This document shows, piece by piece, positions 34,901 to 42,530 of a stretch of 64,000 nucleotides of DNA. The notes under the pieces are model-generated. The model was given only the letters and a program-made list of their open reading frames with translations, had not been told where the DNA came from and made no database searches. This DNA comes from Thermoguttaceae bacterium. Its GTDB lineage: Bacteria > Planctomycetota > Planctomycetia > Pirellulales > Thermoguttaceae. Position 1 is the first letter of the stretch. Each line of letters begins with the position of its first letter. The stretch lies in assembly GCA_017447865.1 (NCBI GenBank), contig JAFSMO010000012.1, positions 1-64,000 on the forward strand, written 5' to 3'. The position numbers were made by a program, and so were the translations under genes.

Positions 34901-35373
34901 CCTCCACCACGGGTTTGATCCACAACATCGGGATCGCCCTGATGCTGGTCGTTCTGAGCACCTGGCTGGCTTCCTCGCTGGGATTCCTGCTTGTGAACGA
35001 TTTCAAAATCAGCCTGACGCTGCTGGCGGCGTTCCTGACGTTGATCGGGTACTCGCTGAACGATACGATCGTCGTGTTCGACCGTATTCGTGAAAACCGC
35101 GGCAAAGGCCAGCCGCTGACGAAGGAAATCATCAACAGCAGTCTGAACAGCACGTTGGCCCGTACGGTCATGACCTCCATCACGACGTTCATCGTGGCGT
35201 TGGCTCTATACATTTTCGGCGGCGAATCGATCCACGGTTTCGCGTTCGTCATGACGATCGGCGTCGTGGTCGGTACGTACTCCACGATCTTCATCGCGAC
35301 CCCGATCCTGTACATGCTCGCCAATAAAGTCTTCAAAGACGACATGAAGGACGACGAAGAAGAGGAAGCGTGA
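31990..35373 (+). CDS. secDF: Fused protein-export membrane protein SecDF with Ala/Pro/Glu insert
   Basis: A 1127-residue SecD-SecF fusion that uses the proton gradient to complete export on the periplasmic side. SecD part: extra N-terminal membrane segment, then GIDLAGGTILHYQ, the periplasmic domain with GRRTRQLGIILDGCIVSAPS, and the six-helix core with VVDANILIYERMREE. SecF part begins near residue 535: LLDIDFLGGMNVQV, a periplasmic domain, and a core with SLNDTIVVFDRIRENRGK. Residues about 685-800 in the SecF periplasmic region are a run of ten-residue units of type APAEAPAAEP, absent from ordinary SecF. RBS is weak; yajC is upstream. A terminator follows at 35401-35430. Confidence 0.95.
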   Translation: MIGLLIFIILVVIPFGLAAFFSRSWNMPNHFWRFGWSLFSLALGLLVLVSSYLNNWENVKKGIDLAGGTILHYQIMETTNVDSNELASALKKRIDPDGMANVTIRTLGVKKDQIEMIVPNTDESQVDMLKQKIGKIGSLEFRITANTADNQDVITLAEGNEDEKIYLTNDKTKPDAWWVPVQVGNEDNFVREDLSDVGKTTRYITRWVKSNRGSNGQIIDPKKPAIEVLVVNDMFDVEGKYLSNASSGIENNGQPIVQFSFNADGARRMGHLTGENCPVKDPGSPDGRRTRQLGIILDGCIVSAPSIQSRISDNGQITGIKTREEVDLLVDVLKAGRLPATLSPEPISEMTTGAQLGADTIQRAQYAMFFSILIVMGIMLYYYRFSGVVAVISLLLLVLLTFTFMVLFNAAFTLPGLAGFVLTIGMVVDANILIYERMREETDEGNSVAIAVRNGFSKALTAIIDSNITTALVGVILFMIGTEEIRGFAIILLFGIAISMFSIIYVGRGIFDAAIKLGILKKINMRRIFKKTSIPFMKYGKKTLTFGAICMIACVLLVVARTHGVAGASSLLDIDFLGGMNVQVLFTEAQEGEDAIRADLRKQDEQFSDVVVTDVTLKTDEAQGLLKRRYNIITPMPKQEAVEGESDENETTRAIAEFKDALNNAFPGKIATRQIEFEILTPAAEPAAETPAPLETTPAETAPAAEPAPAEAPVAEPAPAEAPAAEPAPAEAPAAEPAPAEAPAAEPAPAEAPAAEAAPAEAPAADAAPAEAPAAEPAPAEAPAAEPAPAEAPAADAAPAENATTYFTSPMHEMLVLNLLAQAEAAAEENAVNYESIPADMITVKVTFPAEKHNFDYMKSFVEDQLNKQGLGHTAFKVTNVDKTVMVSAEEAIERDVWLVHVQMSAEDAQKFFATMKESIDKELLFPAASTVGSAVASNMCWQGAVSMIVSLIGIIVYIWFRFKKLSFGIASTTGLIHNIGIALMLVVLSTWLASSLGFLLVNDFKISLTLLAAFLTLIGYSLNDTIVVFDRIRENRGKGQPLTKEIINSSLNSTLARTVMTSITTFIVALALYIFGGESIHGFAFVMTIGVVVGTYSTIFIATPILYMLANKVFKDDMKDDEEEEA
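34060..34392 (+). repeat. In-frame 30-bp tandem repeats in secDF
   Basis: About ten imperfect 30-bp units encoding A-P-A-E-A-P-A-A-E-P and variants (E to D, P to A). They form a disordered, acidic, Pro-rich segment on the outer face of SecF. The third-position variation between units shows that they are not very recent. Confidence 0.9.
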
Positions 35374-35400
35374 TAAACGTCTGAATCCGATATGAGAAAG

Positions 35401-35430
35401 AAGGCCTCGTATTACGCGGGGCCTTTTTTT
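35401..35430 (+). terminator. Rho-independent terminator after secDF
   Basis: AAGGCC (35401-35406) pairs with GGCCTT (35420-35425), with seven T at 35424-35430. Confidence 0.8.
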
Positions 35431-35495
35431 GTAGCCGATCCCCGAAAATTTCCCCGATGAAGAAGATTTTTTTGAAAAAATGCCCCATTAGGTCT

Positions 35496-35587
35496 TGACT
35501 TTTTCACGAAACGGGTTAAAATGTTTTTTAGTACCTGAAAGGGAGATCACAGCAATGGCGCTGGTTCTTCGTTTCAGGTTTTTTTCT
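35496..35587 (+). promoter_or_regulatory. Leader/attenuator-like hairpin upstream of amt
   Basis: A possible promoter (TTGACT at 35496-35501 with TTAAAT at 35517-35522, 15-bp spacing, marginal) precedes an 8-bp stem ACCTGAAA (35533-35540) with TTTCAGGT (35572-35579) that encloses CAGC/GCTG and is followed by seven T. It has the form of a terminator inside the 392-bp amt leader. A 26-codon ORF starting with ATG at 35554 overlaps it. It could be an attenuator or a short separate RNA. Confidence 0.45.
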
Positions 35588-35765
35588 TGTATGAACCGGA
35601 AAATCTCTCGTTCCGGCTCCGTATCGGCGCAATGACGCGGCGGCTCAAACCTTGATTTTTAAAGTGTTTTTTTGAGCATTTTTGTTTTTTTGCGCGGGTA
35701 CGGTCTTTTCTATGGGAATCTGCCGGACTCTGCGCGCCCCTTTTCAATTTGAGGAGATTGAATCC

Positions 35766-37388
35766 ATGACTGCAGAACCAACTAAAAGAGTAAAGCGTTT
35801 CCGCTGGATCGGAATGTTTGCCATTCTGGTCGTTTTCAGCGTGTGGGGACTTTTCACCACGGAACCGCGCGATTTGACCTACAGCCCCGACGGTGCGGTT
35901 TATACCGACGCCGAGGCGGAGTCCGCCGTGAACATTAACTTCGCCGACGTTGCGTGGATGATCACCGCGTCCGGCCTGGTGATGCTCATGACCCCGGGGC
36001 TTTCCCTCTTCTACGGAGGAATGGTCCGGCCGAAAAACGTCATTTCGACGATGGTCCAGAGCATCGTTTCCATCGGGCTCGTCTCGGTGATTTGGGTCGT
36101 GATCGGCTTCAGCCTCGCGTTCGGTGACTCGTGGCACGGCCTGATCGGGAACCCGTTCCAGTTCTTCATGTTCCAGAACGTCGGCGCGAGCCCGAACGGG
36201 ATCGGCTCGGCGGTAAAGATCGCGGATTACGTCCCGGTCCAGAAGACGGAAACCGGCTGGGTGAAGGCGGAAGGCGTGGACCTGACGAAGCTCGAGGACG
36301 GCAAGAGCGCCTACGCGGCCCCGGCGGCGGAGATCGCGGCGGACGGCACGTTCTCGGACGAAGTGGTGATTACCGCCACGAAAAAGGGTGCGTCGTTCAT
36401 CAACTACGCGGTGATGGGCCTCACGATCCCGCTCGTTCTTTACGCTCTTTTCCAGATGAAATTCGCGATCATCACGCCGGCCCTGATCACCGGGTCGTTC
36501 GCGGAGAGGATCCACTTTTCCGGTTTCCTGGTTTTCATGGCCCTTTTCACGCTTTTCGTTTACGCGCCGCTGGCGCACTGGACGTGGCATCCGGACGGGC
36601 TTCTGGCGTGGATGGGCGTTCACGACTTCGCGGGCGGGATCGTGGTTCACGCCTCGTCGGGCGTCGCAGCGCTTGCGGGCGCTCTGTACCTCGGACGGCG
36701 TGTGGAACCGGGTGAGCACTCCCCGGCGAACATTCCGCTCGTTCTGCTCGGCGCGTGCCTCCTCTGGTTCGGGTGGTTCGGATTCAACGGCGGCTCGTTC
36801 CTCTGCGCGGACGCCGGCGCGGCCAAGGCGTTTCTGAACACGAACACGGCCTCGGCGGCCGCGATGCTGACCTGGTTCCTCTGGGACGCCGTTTTGGGAC
36901 GCAAGCCCTCGGCCATGGGCGTGGCAGTCGGCGCCGTCGCGGGTCTGGTCGGGATTACCCCCTGCGCGGGCTGGGTGACGGTCGGGACTTCGCTCTTCAT
37001 CGGGACGTTCATCGCGCTGGTCTGCAACACGATGGTCCACTGGCGGGCGCACCACCCGAACATCGACGACGCGCTGGACGTTTTCTCGACCCACGGCGTC
37101 GGTGGGATCGTCGGAACCATCCTGACCGGCCTTTTCGTCGGCGTGATGGTCGAGCACGGCGGAGCGACGGCGTTCTGGATGCACGTTCTGGGCGTCGTGA
37201 TCGTTTTCGTGTACACGTTCGTCGTTTCGCTGATCCTGTACTGGGTGACGGACTGCCTGGTCCATCTGCGTGTCTCGACGGCGCACGAACGTGAGGGCCT
37301 CGACCGGAGCCAGCACGGTGAGCACTACGCCATCATGTACGAGGATGACGAGCATGAACTGCGCGAGTGCCAGGAAGTGAAGGGGTAA
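35766..37388 (+). CDS. amt: Ammonium transporter
   Basis: A 540-residue Amt/Mep/Rh-family channel for ammonium uptake. The first membrane segment (FAILVVFSVWGLF) precedes the Amt domain, which begins DVAWMITASGLVMLMTPGLS and LFYGGMVRPKNVIS. The signature DFAGGIVVHASSGVAALAGA lies near residue 290, FGWFGFNGGS near 335 and the final helix ends before LVHLRVSTAHEREGLDRSQHGEHY, a typical Amt tail. A soluble insert of about 60 residues (KIADYVPVQKTETGWVKAEG to TATKKGASFINY) splits the usual helix order. Start 35766 has GAGGAG nine bases upstream; the longer in-frame start at 35682 lacks one. No glnK/glnB is adjacent. Confidence 0.95.
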   Translation: MTAEPTKRVKRFRWIGMFAILVVFSVWGLFTTEPRDLTYSPDGAVYTDAEAESAVNINFADVAWMITASGLVMLMTPGLSLFYGGMVRPKNVISTMVQSIVSIGLVSVIWVVIGFSLAFGDSWHGLIGNPFQFFMFQNVGASPNGIGSAVKIADYVPVQKTETGWVKAEGVDLTKLEDGKSAYAAPAAEIAADGTFSDEVVITATKKGASFINYAVMGLTIPLVLYALFQMKFAIITPALITGSFAERIHFSGFLVFMALFTLFVYAPLAHWTWHPDGLLAWMGVHDFAGGIVVHASSGVAALAGALYLGRRVEPGEHSPANIPLVLLGACLLWFGWFGFNGGSFLCADAGAAKAFLNTNTASAAAMLTWFLWDAVLGRKPSAMGVAVGAVAGLVGITPCAGWVTVGTSLFIGTFIALVCNTMVHWRAHHPNIDDALDVFSTHGVGGIVGTILTGLFVGVMVEHGGATAFWMHVLGVVIVFVYTFVVSLILYWVTDCLVHLRVSTAHEREGLDRSQHGEHYAIMYEDDEHELRECQEVKG

Positions 37389-37391
37389 AAT

Positions 37392-37419
37392 AAAGGCCCC
37401 CTCAGTGAGGGGGGCTTTA
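37392..37419 (+). terminator. Likely terminator hairpin after amt
   Basis: AAAGGCCCCCT-cag-TGAGGGGGGCTTT forms a strong stem four bases after the amt stop; the following T run is short (TTTAAATTT). Confidence 0.6.
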
Positions 37420-37421
37420 AA

Positions 37422-37559
37422 TTTAAAGGCCCCCCTGAAAGGGGGGCTGGCTCGCGCAGCGAGACTGGGGGGTTCGACCAAAGGACGGACTTTCCTCCCG
37501 TTTCAGAACCCCTCCACCACCTGCGGTGGTCCCCCTCCCCTTTCAGGGGAGGCTTTAAA
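37422..37559. repeat. TTTAAA-bounded palindromic element, copy 3
   Basis: Inverted relative to copy 1 and full length (138 bp), bounded by TTTAAAGGCCCCCCTGAAAG and CTTTCAGGGGAGGCTTTAAA. The internal stem here is CCACC-tgc-GGTGG (37515-37529 region), where the other copies have GGCCC/GGGCC and GCCCC/GGGGC. The stem GCGAG/CTCGC matches copy 1. Confidence 0.85.
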
Positions 37560-37676
37560 TGCCTTTTCTTTTTTTCTTCGTGCCCCTTGCACTTTTCAAA
37601 ATTTCTGCTAAATTAAAGGAAAATCGTGACCTTCGCGTCATTTCCCTCCACTTCCTTTTTTTCTTCTTAAACTCCC

Positions 37677-39218
37677 ATGAAACGATTTTTCCTTTCCGCG
37701 CTCGCGCTCCTTTTTCTGCTGACGGCCACCCTTTGGGCCGGGGAAAAGCGGCCGGTCCTCATCATCAACGAGGATAACGACCACTACTTCAAGCAAACGG
37801 CGGACCTCATGACGCTCGAAGCGCTGCAGGCGTACATCGACCGGATGAAGGACTCGCACGTCACGCACTTTTTCATGTGCCCGCAGGGGCAGAGGACGAG
37901 CTACGACTCGAAGGTCCACGAGCGCATCTGGGACGGAATGGCCGACGGCTCGCCCGTGAATTACGGTCCGGGTGAGGACGGAAAACGCTGGACCTCCAAC
38001 TGCAAAAAACTCTTCGAAATGGGGATCGACCCATACACGGTCTGGATCGACCGGTGCCGCGAGGACGGGATCTCGCCGTGGATCTCGATGCGGATGAACG
38101 ACGTGCATTTCGTCAACCGGAAGAACTATTTCCGGAATTTCAACTTCTGGCGCGAGCACCCGGAGCTTTGGCGCGTGCCGGACTCCAAGCTGACGAACTG
38201 GACCGACTGTGCGTTCAACTACGCGAAAAAGGGGGCGTACGACTTTTACATGGCGTGCGCCGTCGAGCTTCTGGAACGCTACGACGCGGACGGCTTCGAG
38301 ATGGACTGGATGCGGTTTTGCCTGCACCTGACTCCGAAGAAGGAAGTCGAGGAGGCGCATTTTCTGACCCAGTTCGTGCGTGACGTGAAGGCGAAAGCGC
38401 TCGAAATGGAAAAGGTCCGCGGGCATAAGATCCTCATTTCGGTCCGCGTTCCGGCGACTCCGCAGGCCTCGGCGGCGCTTGGAATGGATGCCGTGGCGTG
38501 GGCGAAAGAAGGGCTGATCGACCAGATCGTCGCGTCCTGCTTCTTCTCGTCGAGCGACTTTGATATTCCGGCGTCCGACTGGAAAAAAGCGGTCGGAAAC
38601 CCCGATTTCCCGGTTTTCGCCGCCACGGACGACGGCGTCTCGTGCGGGAACGGCGTCTCGCGGACCCCGCTTTCTTACGAAATGTACGACGGCTGGGCGA
38701 CGAACATGTACGCGAACGGCGCGGACGGGCTTTACCTCTTTAACCTGGTTTACCGGCCGGCCATTTTCGAGCATCTGATCAAGCTTGGTTTCGCCCCGGA
38801 TGAGATCGTGAACTTCCCGCGCCGTCACGTCGTTTCGTGGCGCGACTACATGGCAACGTACGGCAAGCCGGAACTGGATCCGGAAAGGCAGCTTCCCAAA
38901 ACGCTCGACGCGCCGGCGGAGCTGAAAGTGCAGTTTGGCCGAAAGCCGATCGTTCCCGGAGCGTTTTACATCACGGCGGGTTTCTTCGAGGGTGAAGGGC
39001 TGAACGACGCGGAATTTCAGGTCCAGCTCAACGGCTCCGACGCGCTGGAAGCCCAGGAACTTTCGGCCCCGGAGAGCTTTGGGAGGATGAAGCGGGCGAT
39101 TCGTTTCCGCGTTCCAGCTGAAGCCGTTCGCGATGGGATCAATGACGTGCGAGTGACCCAGAAAACCGGCCCGGCCCAGAAACTCGGCTGGGTCGAGATG
39201 GAGTTCCAGCCGGAATGA
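37677..39218 (+). CDS. Secreted GH10-like (GHL10/DUF187-type) putative glycosidase
   Basis: A 513-residue exported protein. Signal peptide MKRFFLSALALLFLLTATLWA; then a TIM-barrel-like domain with ILIINEDNDHY-like start, DPYTVWIDRCREDGISPWIS, MRMNDVHFVNRKNYF, RYDADGFEMDWMRFCLHL (candidate catalytic Asp/Glu), ILISVRVPATPQ and GADGLYLFNLVY. Residues about 410-513 are a beta-sandwich. The pattern resembles glycosyl-hydrolase-like family 10 proteins. Substrate unknown. The upstream spacer is filled by a TTTAAA-bounded element. A run of five palindromes follows the stop. Confidence 0.72.
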   Translation: MKRFFLSALALLFLLTATLWAGEKRPVLIINEDNDHYFKQTADLMTLEALQAYIDRMKDSHVTHFFMCPQGQRTSYDSKVHERIWDGMADGSPVNYGPGEDGKRWTSNCKKLFEMGIDPYTVWIDRCREDGISPWISMRMNDVHFVNRKNYFRNFNFWREHPELWRVPDSKLTNWTDCAFNYAKKGAYDFYMACAVELLERYDADGFEMDWMRFCLHLTPKKEVEEAHFLTQFVRDVKAKALEMEKVRGHKILISVRVPATPQASAALGMDAVAWAKEGLIDQIVASCFFSSSDFDIPASDWKKAVGNPDFPVFAATDDGVSCGNGVSRTPLSYEMYDGWATNMYANGADGLYLFNLVYRPAIFEHLIKLGFAPDEIVNFPRRHVVSWRDYMATYGKPELDPERQLPKTLDAPAELKVQFGRKPIVPGAFYITAGFFEGEGLNDAEFQVQLNGSDALEAQELSAPESFGRMKRAIRFRVPAEAVRDGINDVRVTQKTGPAQKLGWVEMEFQPE

Positions 39219-39274
39219 AATTAAGAAAAGAGGGGACGGAAAGCCTGAGAGCGTTTCGGTCCCTTCGTTCTTTC

Positions 39275-39429
39275 GGGGCCATTACTGGCCCCGCTCGCCA
39301 AAAAAAATACGGGGTCATTACTGACCCCGCTCGCATTTTTACGGGGTCATTACTGACCCCGCTCGCCAAATAATACGGGATCATTACTGGCCCAGTTCGC
39401 CCAAAAAATACGGGGTCATTACTGACCCC
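39275..39429. repeat. Array of five short palindromic repeats
   Basis: Five copies of an 18-nt palindrome (consensus GGGGTCATTACTGACCCC) start at 39275, 39311, 39343, 39377 and 39412. They are separated by the near-constant linker GCTCGCC plus an A/T run and TAC, giving a period of 32-36 bp. The first (GGGGCC/GGCCCC) and fourth (GGGATC/GGCCCA) copies are variants. The array lies between convergent genes. Confidence 0.92.
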
Positions 39430-39445
39430 GCTCGCCAAAAAAGAA

Positions 39446-40813
39446 TCACTTCACCAACGGCGCGATCTTTTCCGCCCAGCGCTCGTAGCCCGGTTTCTGC
39501 AGGTGCACGAGGTCCGGCGTCATGACCGAAGTGTCGAGTTTTCCTTCAGGGGTCAGGAAGCACGACGAAAGGTCAAGAATCGTCACGTAGTCCAGGTCTT
39601 TCACGCACTTTTCGATCTCCGCGTTGATCGCTTCGCGCTTCGGATTATTGCCGTTCAGGTCGTCGGCGCCCCACGGGAATACTTTCTGGACGTAAACCTT
39701 CATCTCCGGGAATTTCGCGTGCAGGATCTCGCAGATCTTGCGGTTTCCCAGACCAATATTTTCCGGCGTGCTGCTCCGACTGTTGTTCACGCCGATCAGC
39801 AGGAACGCGCGAGTCGGCTTTACGTTCGAGAAATCGTAGTGTTCGAGCCGCCAAATGACGTTTTCGGTGCGGTCCCAGCCGATCCCGAGGTTAATGGCCG
39901 TCGTGCCCTCGAACAGTTTATTCCAGACTTCCGCGCCGTTTCCTTCCCAGTAGTGCGTGATCGAATCGCCGATCATCAGGACGTCCACGTTCCCCTGCTT
40001 CAAAATCTCGTTTTTCGCGTTGAACCGGCCCATCTCACGCGGGTAGCCGACGCATTCCGGCACCTCGGCGGGGATGGGGCCAAGGACCTTTTCGATTTCC
40101 GGCTCGATGGCGGCCGCCCAGCGCTCGTAACCCTCCGCGTTCGGGTGGAGGTAGTCCGGCATGAGGCTCGCCGGGAGCGTACCGTCCTCGTTCAGGAAAC
40201 ACTTCGCCAGGCTCATTCGCACGACGCGCGGGTCCGAATCGAAACGGCCTTCCAGATTCTGGTTGATCCCATCGACTTTCACCCGCTGTGCGTCGGTCGG
40301 ATTGGCGGAACGCGGGAAAACGTCGAGGAGCAGGATCTTCGCTTCCGGGAATTTTTCCTCCAGGACGCGGACGACTTCCTCGATCCCGCCGGCGGTTTCC
40401 TCCGGAGTGTTGCGATTATTCGTCCCGATCATCACGACGATCATTTTCGGGGCGATCTTCTCCAGCGGCGTGTTTTCGAGCCGCCACAGAACGTGGGTCG
40501 TGCGGTCGCCGCCGATGCCGAAATTGTAGGCGCGGCGCGTGCCGTAGTACTTCTTCCAGACTTCCTTGCCGGCCCCTTCCCAGCCGTGGGTGATGGAGTC
40601 GCCGACGAACATCAGGTCGATCGGAAACGCTTTTTCGTTTCGGGCGATGGCATTGATCCAGGCCGCCTGCTGCTGGAAGCGCGGAATGTTGCGGTCGGCG
40701 GGGATCGTTGCGGGATTCACCGCCTCCTCAGTCGCCTGAGCGAACAGCGAGCCGGAGCACAAAACCAGGGTGAGGGCGAAGAGCGCAAAAACGCGCTTGA
40801 ATGAGGTGAGCAT
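39446..40813 (-). CDS. Secreted tandem SGNH/GDSL hydrolase (PAF-acetylhydrolase-like, two domains)
   Basis: The 455-residue product from ATG 40813 (AAGGAG upstream) has signal peptide MLTSFKRVFALFALTLVLCS and two successive SGNH esterase domains. Domain 1 (about 45-245): MFVGDSITHGWEG (nucleophile Ser), FGIGGDRTTHVLWRL, MIGTNNRN and PDYLHPNAEGY (Asp-x-x-His). Domain 2 (about 260-455): MIGDSITHYWEGNG, LGIGWDRTENVIWRLEH, LIGVNNSRS and PDLVHLQKPGY. Both keep Ser, Gly, Asn, Asp and His; domain 2 has W for G and V for T. Similar single-domain proteins are carbohydrate esterases or PAF-AH-like enzymes. A longer in-frame start at 40876 would put residues before the signal peptide. Confidence 0.9.
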   Translation of the reverse strand: MLTSFKRVFALFALTLVLCSGSLFAQATEEAVNPATIPADRNIPRFQQQAAWINAIARNEKAFPIDLMFVGDSITHGWEGAGKEVWKKYYGTRRAYNFGIGGDRTTHVLWRLENTPLEKIAPKMIVVMIGTNNRNTPEETAGGIEEVVRVLEEKFPEAKILLLDVFPRSANPTDAQRVKVDGINQNLEGRFDSDPRVVRMSLAKCFLNEDGTLPASLMPDYLHPNAEGYERWAAAIEPEIEKVLGPIPAEVPECVGYPREMGRFNAKNEILKQGNVDVLMIGDSITHYWEGNGAEVWNKLFEGTTAINLGIGWDRTENVIWRLEHYDFSNVKPTRAFLLIGVNNSRSSTPENIGLGNRKICEILHAKFPEMKVYVQKVFPWGADDLNGNNPKREAINAEIEKCVKDLDYVTILDLSSCFLTPEGKLDTSVMTPDLVHLQKPGYERWAEKIAPLVK

Positions 40814-40907
40814 GAATTTTCTCCTTGAAGGTTGGAACGTAGGGAAATGATGAAATGGGCCTGAACCAGAGTTCACGTCCGGCCCGCTGCAAACTCCAGC
40901 GACTATA

Positions 40908-41075
40908 GGCCCCGCGGATCAGGCGGATCGGGCGGATTCAGGCGGATTTTTTTAAATATTAAATTGAATCACCCAAACCGTGCGCGAACACTCAAAAGAC
41001 CCAATGATTTAAAATTTAAAAATTTTTAAAATCCAATCCGCTTAAATCCGCCTCATCCGCCCAATCCGCGGGGCC
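40908..41075. repeat. GCGGAT-arm inverted-repeat element, copy 2
   Basis: Same length (168 bp) and design as 7182-7349: 41-nt arms (40908-40948 and 41035-41075) of GGCCCC plus tandem GCGGAT units, with core TAAATATT-AATTGAATC, GCGCGAACACTCAAAAG and CCAATGATTTAAAA. The arm units differ from those of copy 1 (GGCGGATCGGGCGGATTCA) but still pair with each other. It fills the spacer between the YchF-like stop and the SGNH start. Confidence 0.85.
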
Positions 41076-41167
41076 TATTGCGGCATCGGGCGTTTTCGGT
41101 GAGTCGAAGTTTCGCGTACGCGGGATTTTGCGAGTTTTTCTTTTGTGATTTGGCCCTTGGGTTCGAT

Positions 41168-42202
41168 TCAGACGCTGAACTTGATGTGCAGGCAGTCGCC
41201 GTCCTGGATCTTGTAACCTTTCATTTCGCTGTGGGCCAGACCGGCGGCTTTGACCGCGCTTTCCGAGCCGAGGCGGATCAGGTCCGCGACCGAAATGACC
41301 TCCGCCCGAATGAACCCGCGCGCCAGGTCGGTATGGATCGAGCCGGCTGCGTCCAGGGCCGTGCCGCCTTTGCGCAGGATCCAGGTCCGGACCTCATCTT
41401 CGCCGGCGGTGAAAAAGACCATCTGGCCGGAAACGTCCATCATCGTCGTGATGATCTCGTCGCGCTCGACCGTTTTCAGGCCCATTTCTTCGATGAGCAT
41501 TTGGCCCTCTTCCGGGGACATGGTGGAGAGCTCGCGCATGAGCGAGACGGGCGCCGCCAGAACGCGGATCTTGTCGCCGAGCATCCCAACGAAACGGTCG
41601 TAGTCCTGCTCATCGTCGGCCGTGTTCACGAGCACCATGCACGATTTGTGCGTGAAAAGACGGAACGACGAGAGACAGTGCAGTTCATCCGCGTCCAGCG
41701 CACTGGCCGGGACGGGGTTTCCGGACTCCAGCCCGGCGTTGATTTTCTCCAGCGTGTCCAGCTCGAACTGGACTTTTTCTTTTTCTTCCTTCGGGAGCGG
41801 CCGCTTGTGCGTCTCCTTCACGCGGGCGATGCGGCGCTGGACCAGGTCCATGTCGGCAAAAAGCAGATCCTCGTAGAATTTGCGGTACTCCTCCTTGGGA
41901 TCGGCCCCGCCGTAACCCGCGACGACCAGAACGAGCGAGTCGGCCTCACGGATCGAGGCGAGTTTGGCGGCGTTTCCTTCCTGATCCCGGCTCAGCCCCG
42001 GCGTGTCGGTCACTTCGATCAGCGCGTGAGTGACTTTTTTCGGCTTGAAAATCTTCGCGAGTTCGTCGAGCCTCACGTCCGGAATGGCGGCCATGGCGCT
42101 TTGCCCCACGTGCGATTTGGACGGATCCGCCTCAACGCCCGTCAGCCACTGAAAAAGGGAGCTTTTCCCGGAACCCTGGTAACCTGCAAGACCAATTTTC
42201 AT
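41168..42202 (-). CDS. YchF-like Obg-family P-loop NTPase
   Basis: A 344-residue cytosolic NTPase. The P-loop is GLAGYQGSGKSSLFQWLTG (GxxGxGKSS) rather than the NVGKST form of YchF; DTPGLSRD is the Walker B/G3 region; VLVNTADDEQ replaces the usual guanine-specificity N-K-x-D. The C-terminus has the TGS-like domain of YchF (DUF933): MVFFTAGEDEVRTWILRKGG, AAGSIHTDLARGFIRAEVIS, GYKIQDGDCLHIKFSV. YchF proteins bind ribosomes and prefer ATP. Length is close to the family norm (363). The start at 42202 follows AGGAAA; the longer in-frame start at 42232 is unlikely. I assign a YchF relative, not orthology. Confidence 0.87.
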   Translation of the reverse strand: MKIGLAGYQGSGKSSLFQWLTGVEADPSKSHVGQSAMAAIPDVRLDELAKIFKPKKVTHALIEVTDTPGLSRDQEGNAAKLASIREADSLVLVVAGYGGADPKEEYRKFYEDLLFADMDLVQRRIARVKETHKRPLPKEEKEKVQFELDTLEKINAGLESGNPVPASALDADELHCLSSFRLFTHKSCMVLVNTADDEQDYDRFVGMLGDKIRVLAAPVSLMRELSTMSPEEGQMLIEEMGLKTVERDEIITTMMDVSGQMVFFTAGEDEVRTWILRKGGTALDAAGSIHTDLARGFIRAEVISVADLIRLGSESAVKAAGLAHSEMKGYKIQDGDCLHIKFSV

Positions 42203-42286
42203 TTTTATGTTTCCTGAAGTGCTGAGTGTCAACGAAATAAAATGGAACTCTTTCCATTAATTATAACAGATTTTTCGGAGTTGAAA

Positions 42287-42385
42287 AGGCCCCGTCCGGT
42301 CATTCAGTTTCCAGCTAAACCCCAAAACCGCCTGATCAGCGGGGCCTTGTTCTGGTGAACTCTTCAACGGATCAGGTGCTTTAGG
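42287..42385. repeat. GCGGAT-arm element, reduced copy 3
   Basis: AGGCCCCG at 42287 and CGCCTGATCAGCGGGGCCT ending at 42347 are remnants of the two arm ends. The outer flank GGATCAGGTGCTTTAGGA (about 42370-42387) matches the outer flank of copy 1 (7143-7160, inverted). The core is lost. It lies in the 328-bp spacer between the YchF-like gene and the DUF2339 gene; the rest shows no gene. Confidence 0.55.
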
Positions 42386-42530
42386 AGTGGGCTTTAACCC
42401 GACCGGCGGGATGTTCTGACCGTAATTTTCCCGGAAATTTTTTCGTCTCCCCCTTGAAATTCCCTCTTTTTTGGTGTAAAATAGAAGAAGTGGGAAATTT
42501 AAGAGCTTTTTGCCGAAAATGAGGATTTTT

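Noticed and set aside
35554..35634. 26-codon ORF upstream of amt
   Set aside because: It overlaps the terminator-like hairpin and has no recognisable composition or conservation evidence, so it is not listed as a gene.
39275..39429. CRISPR array
   Set aside because: The units are palindromes separated by a conserved linker rather than by unique spacers, and no cas genes are present.
39139..39438. Reverse ORF of 99 codons with repeated GVSNDPV segments
   Set aside because: The repeats come from the palindromic DNA array; there is no signal for translation and it overlaps a well-supported gene.
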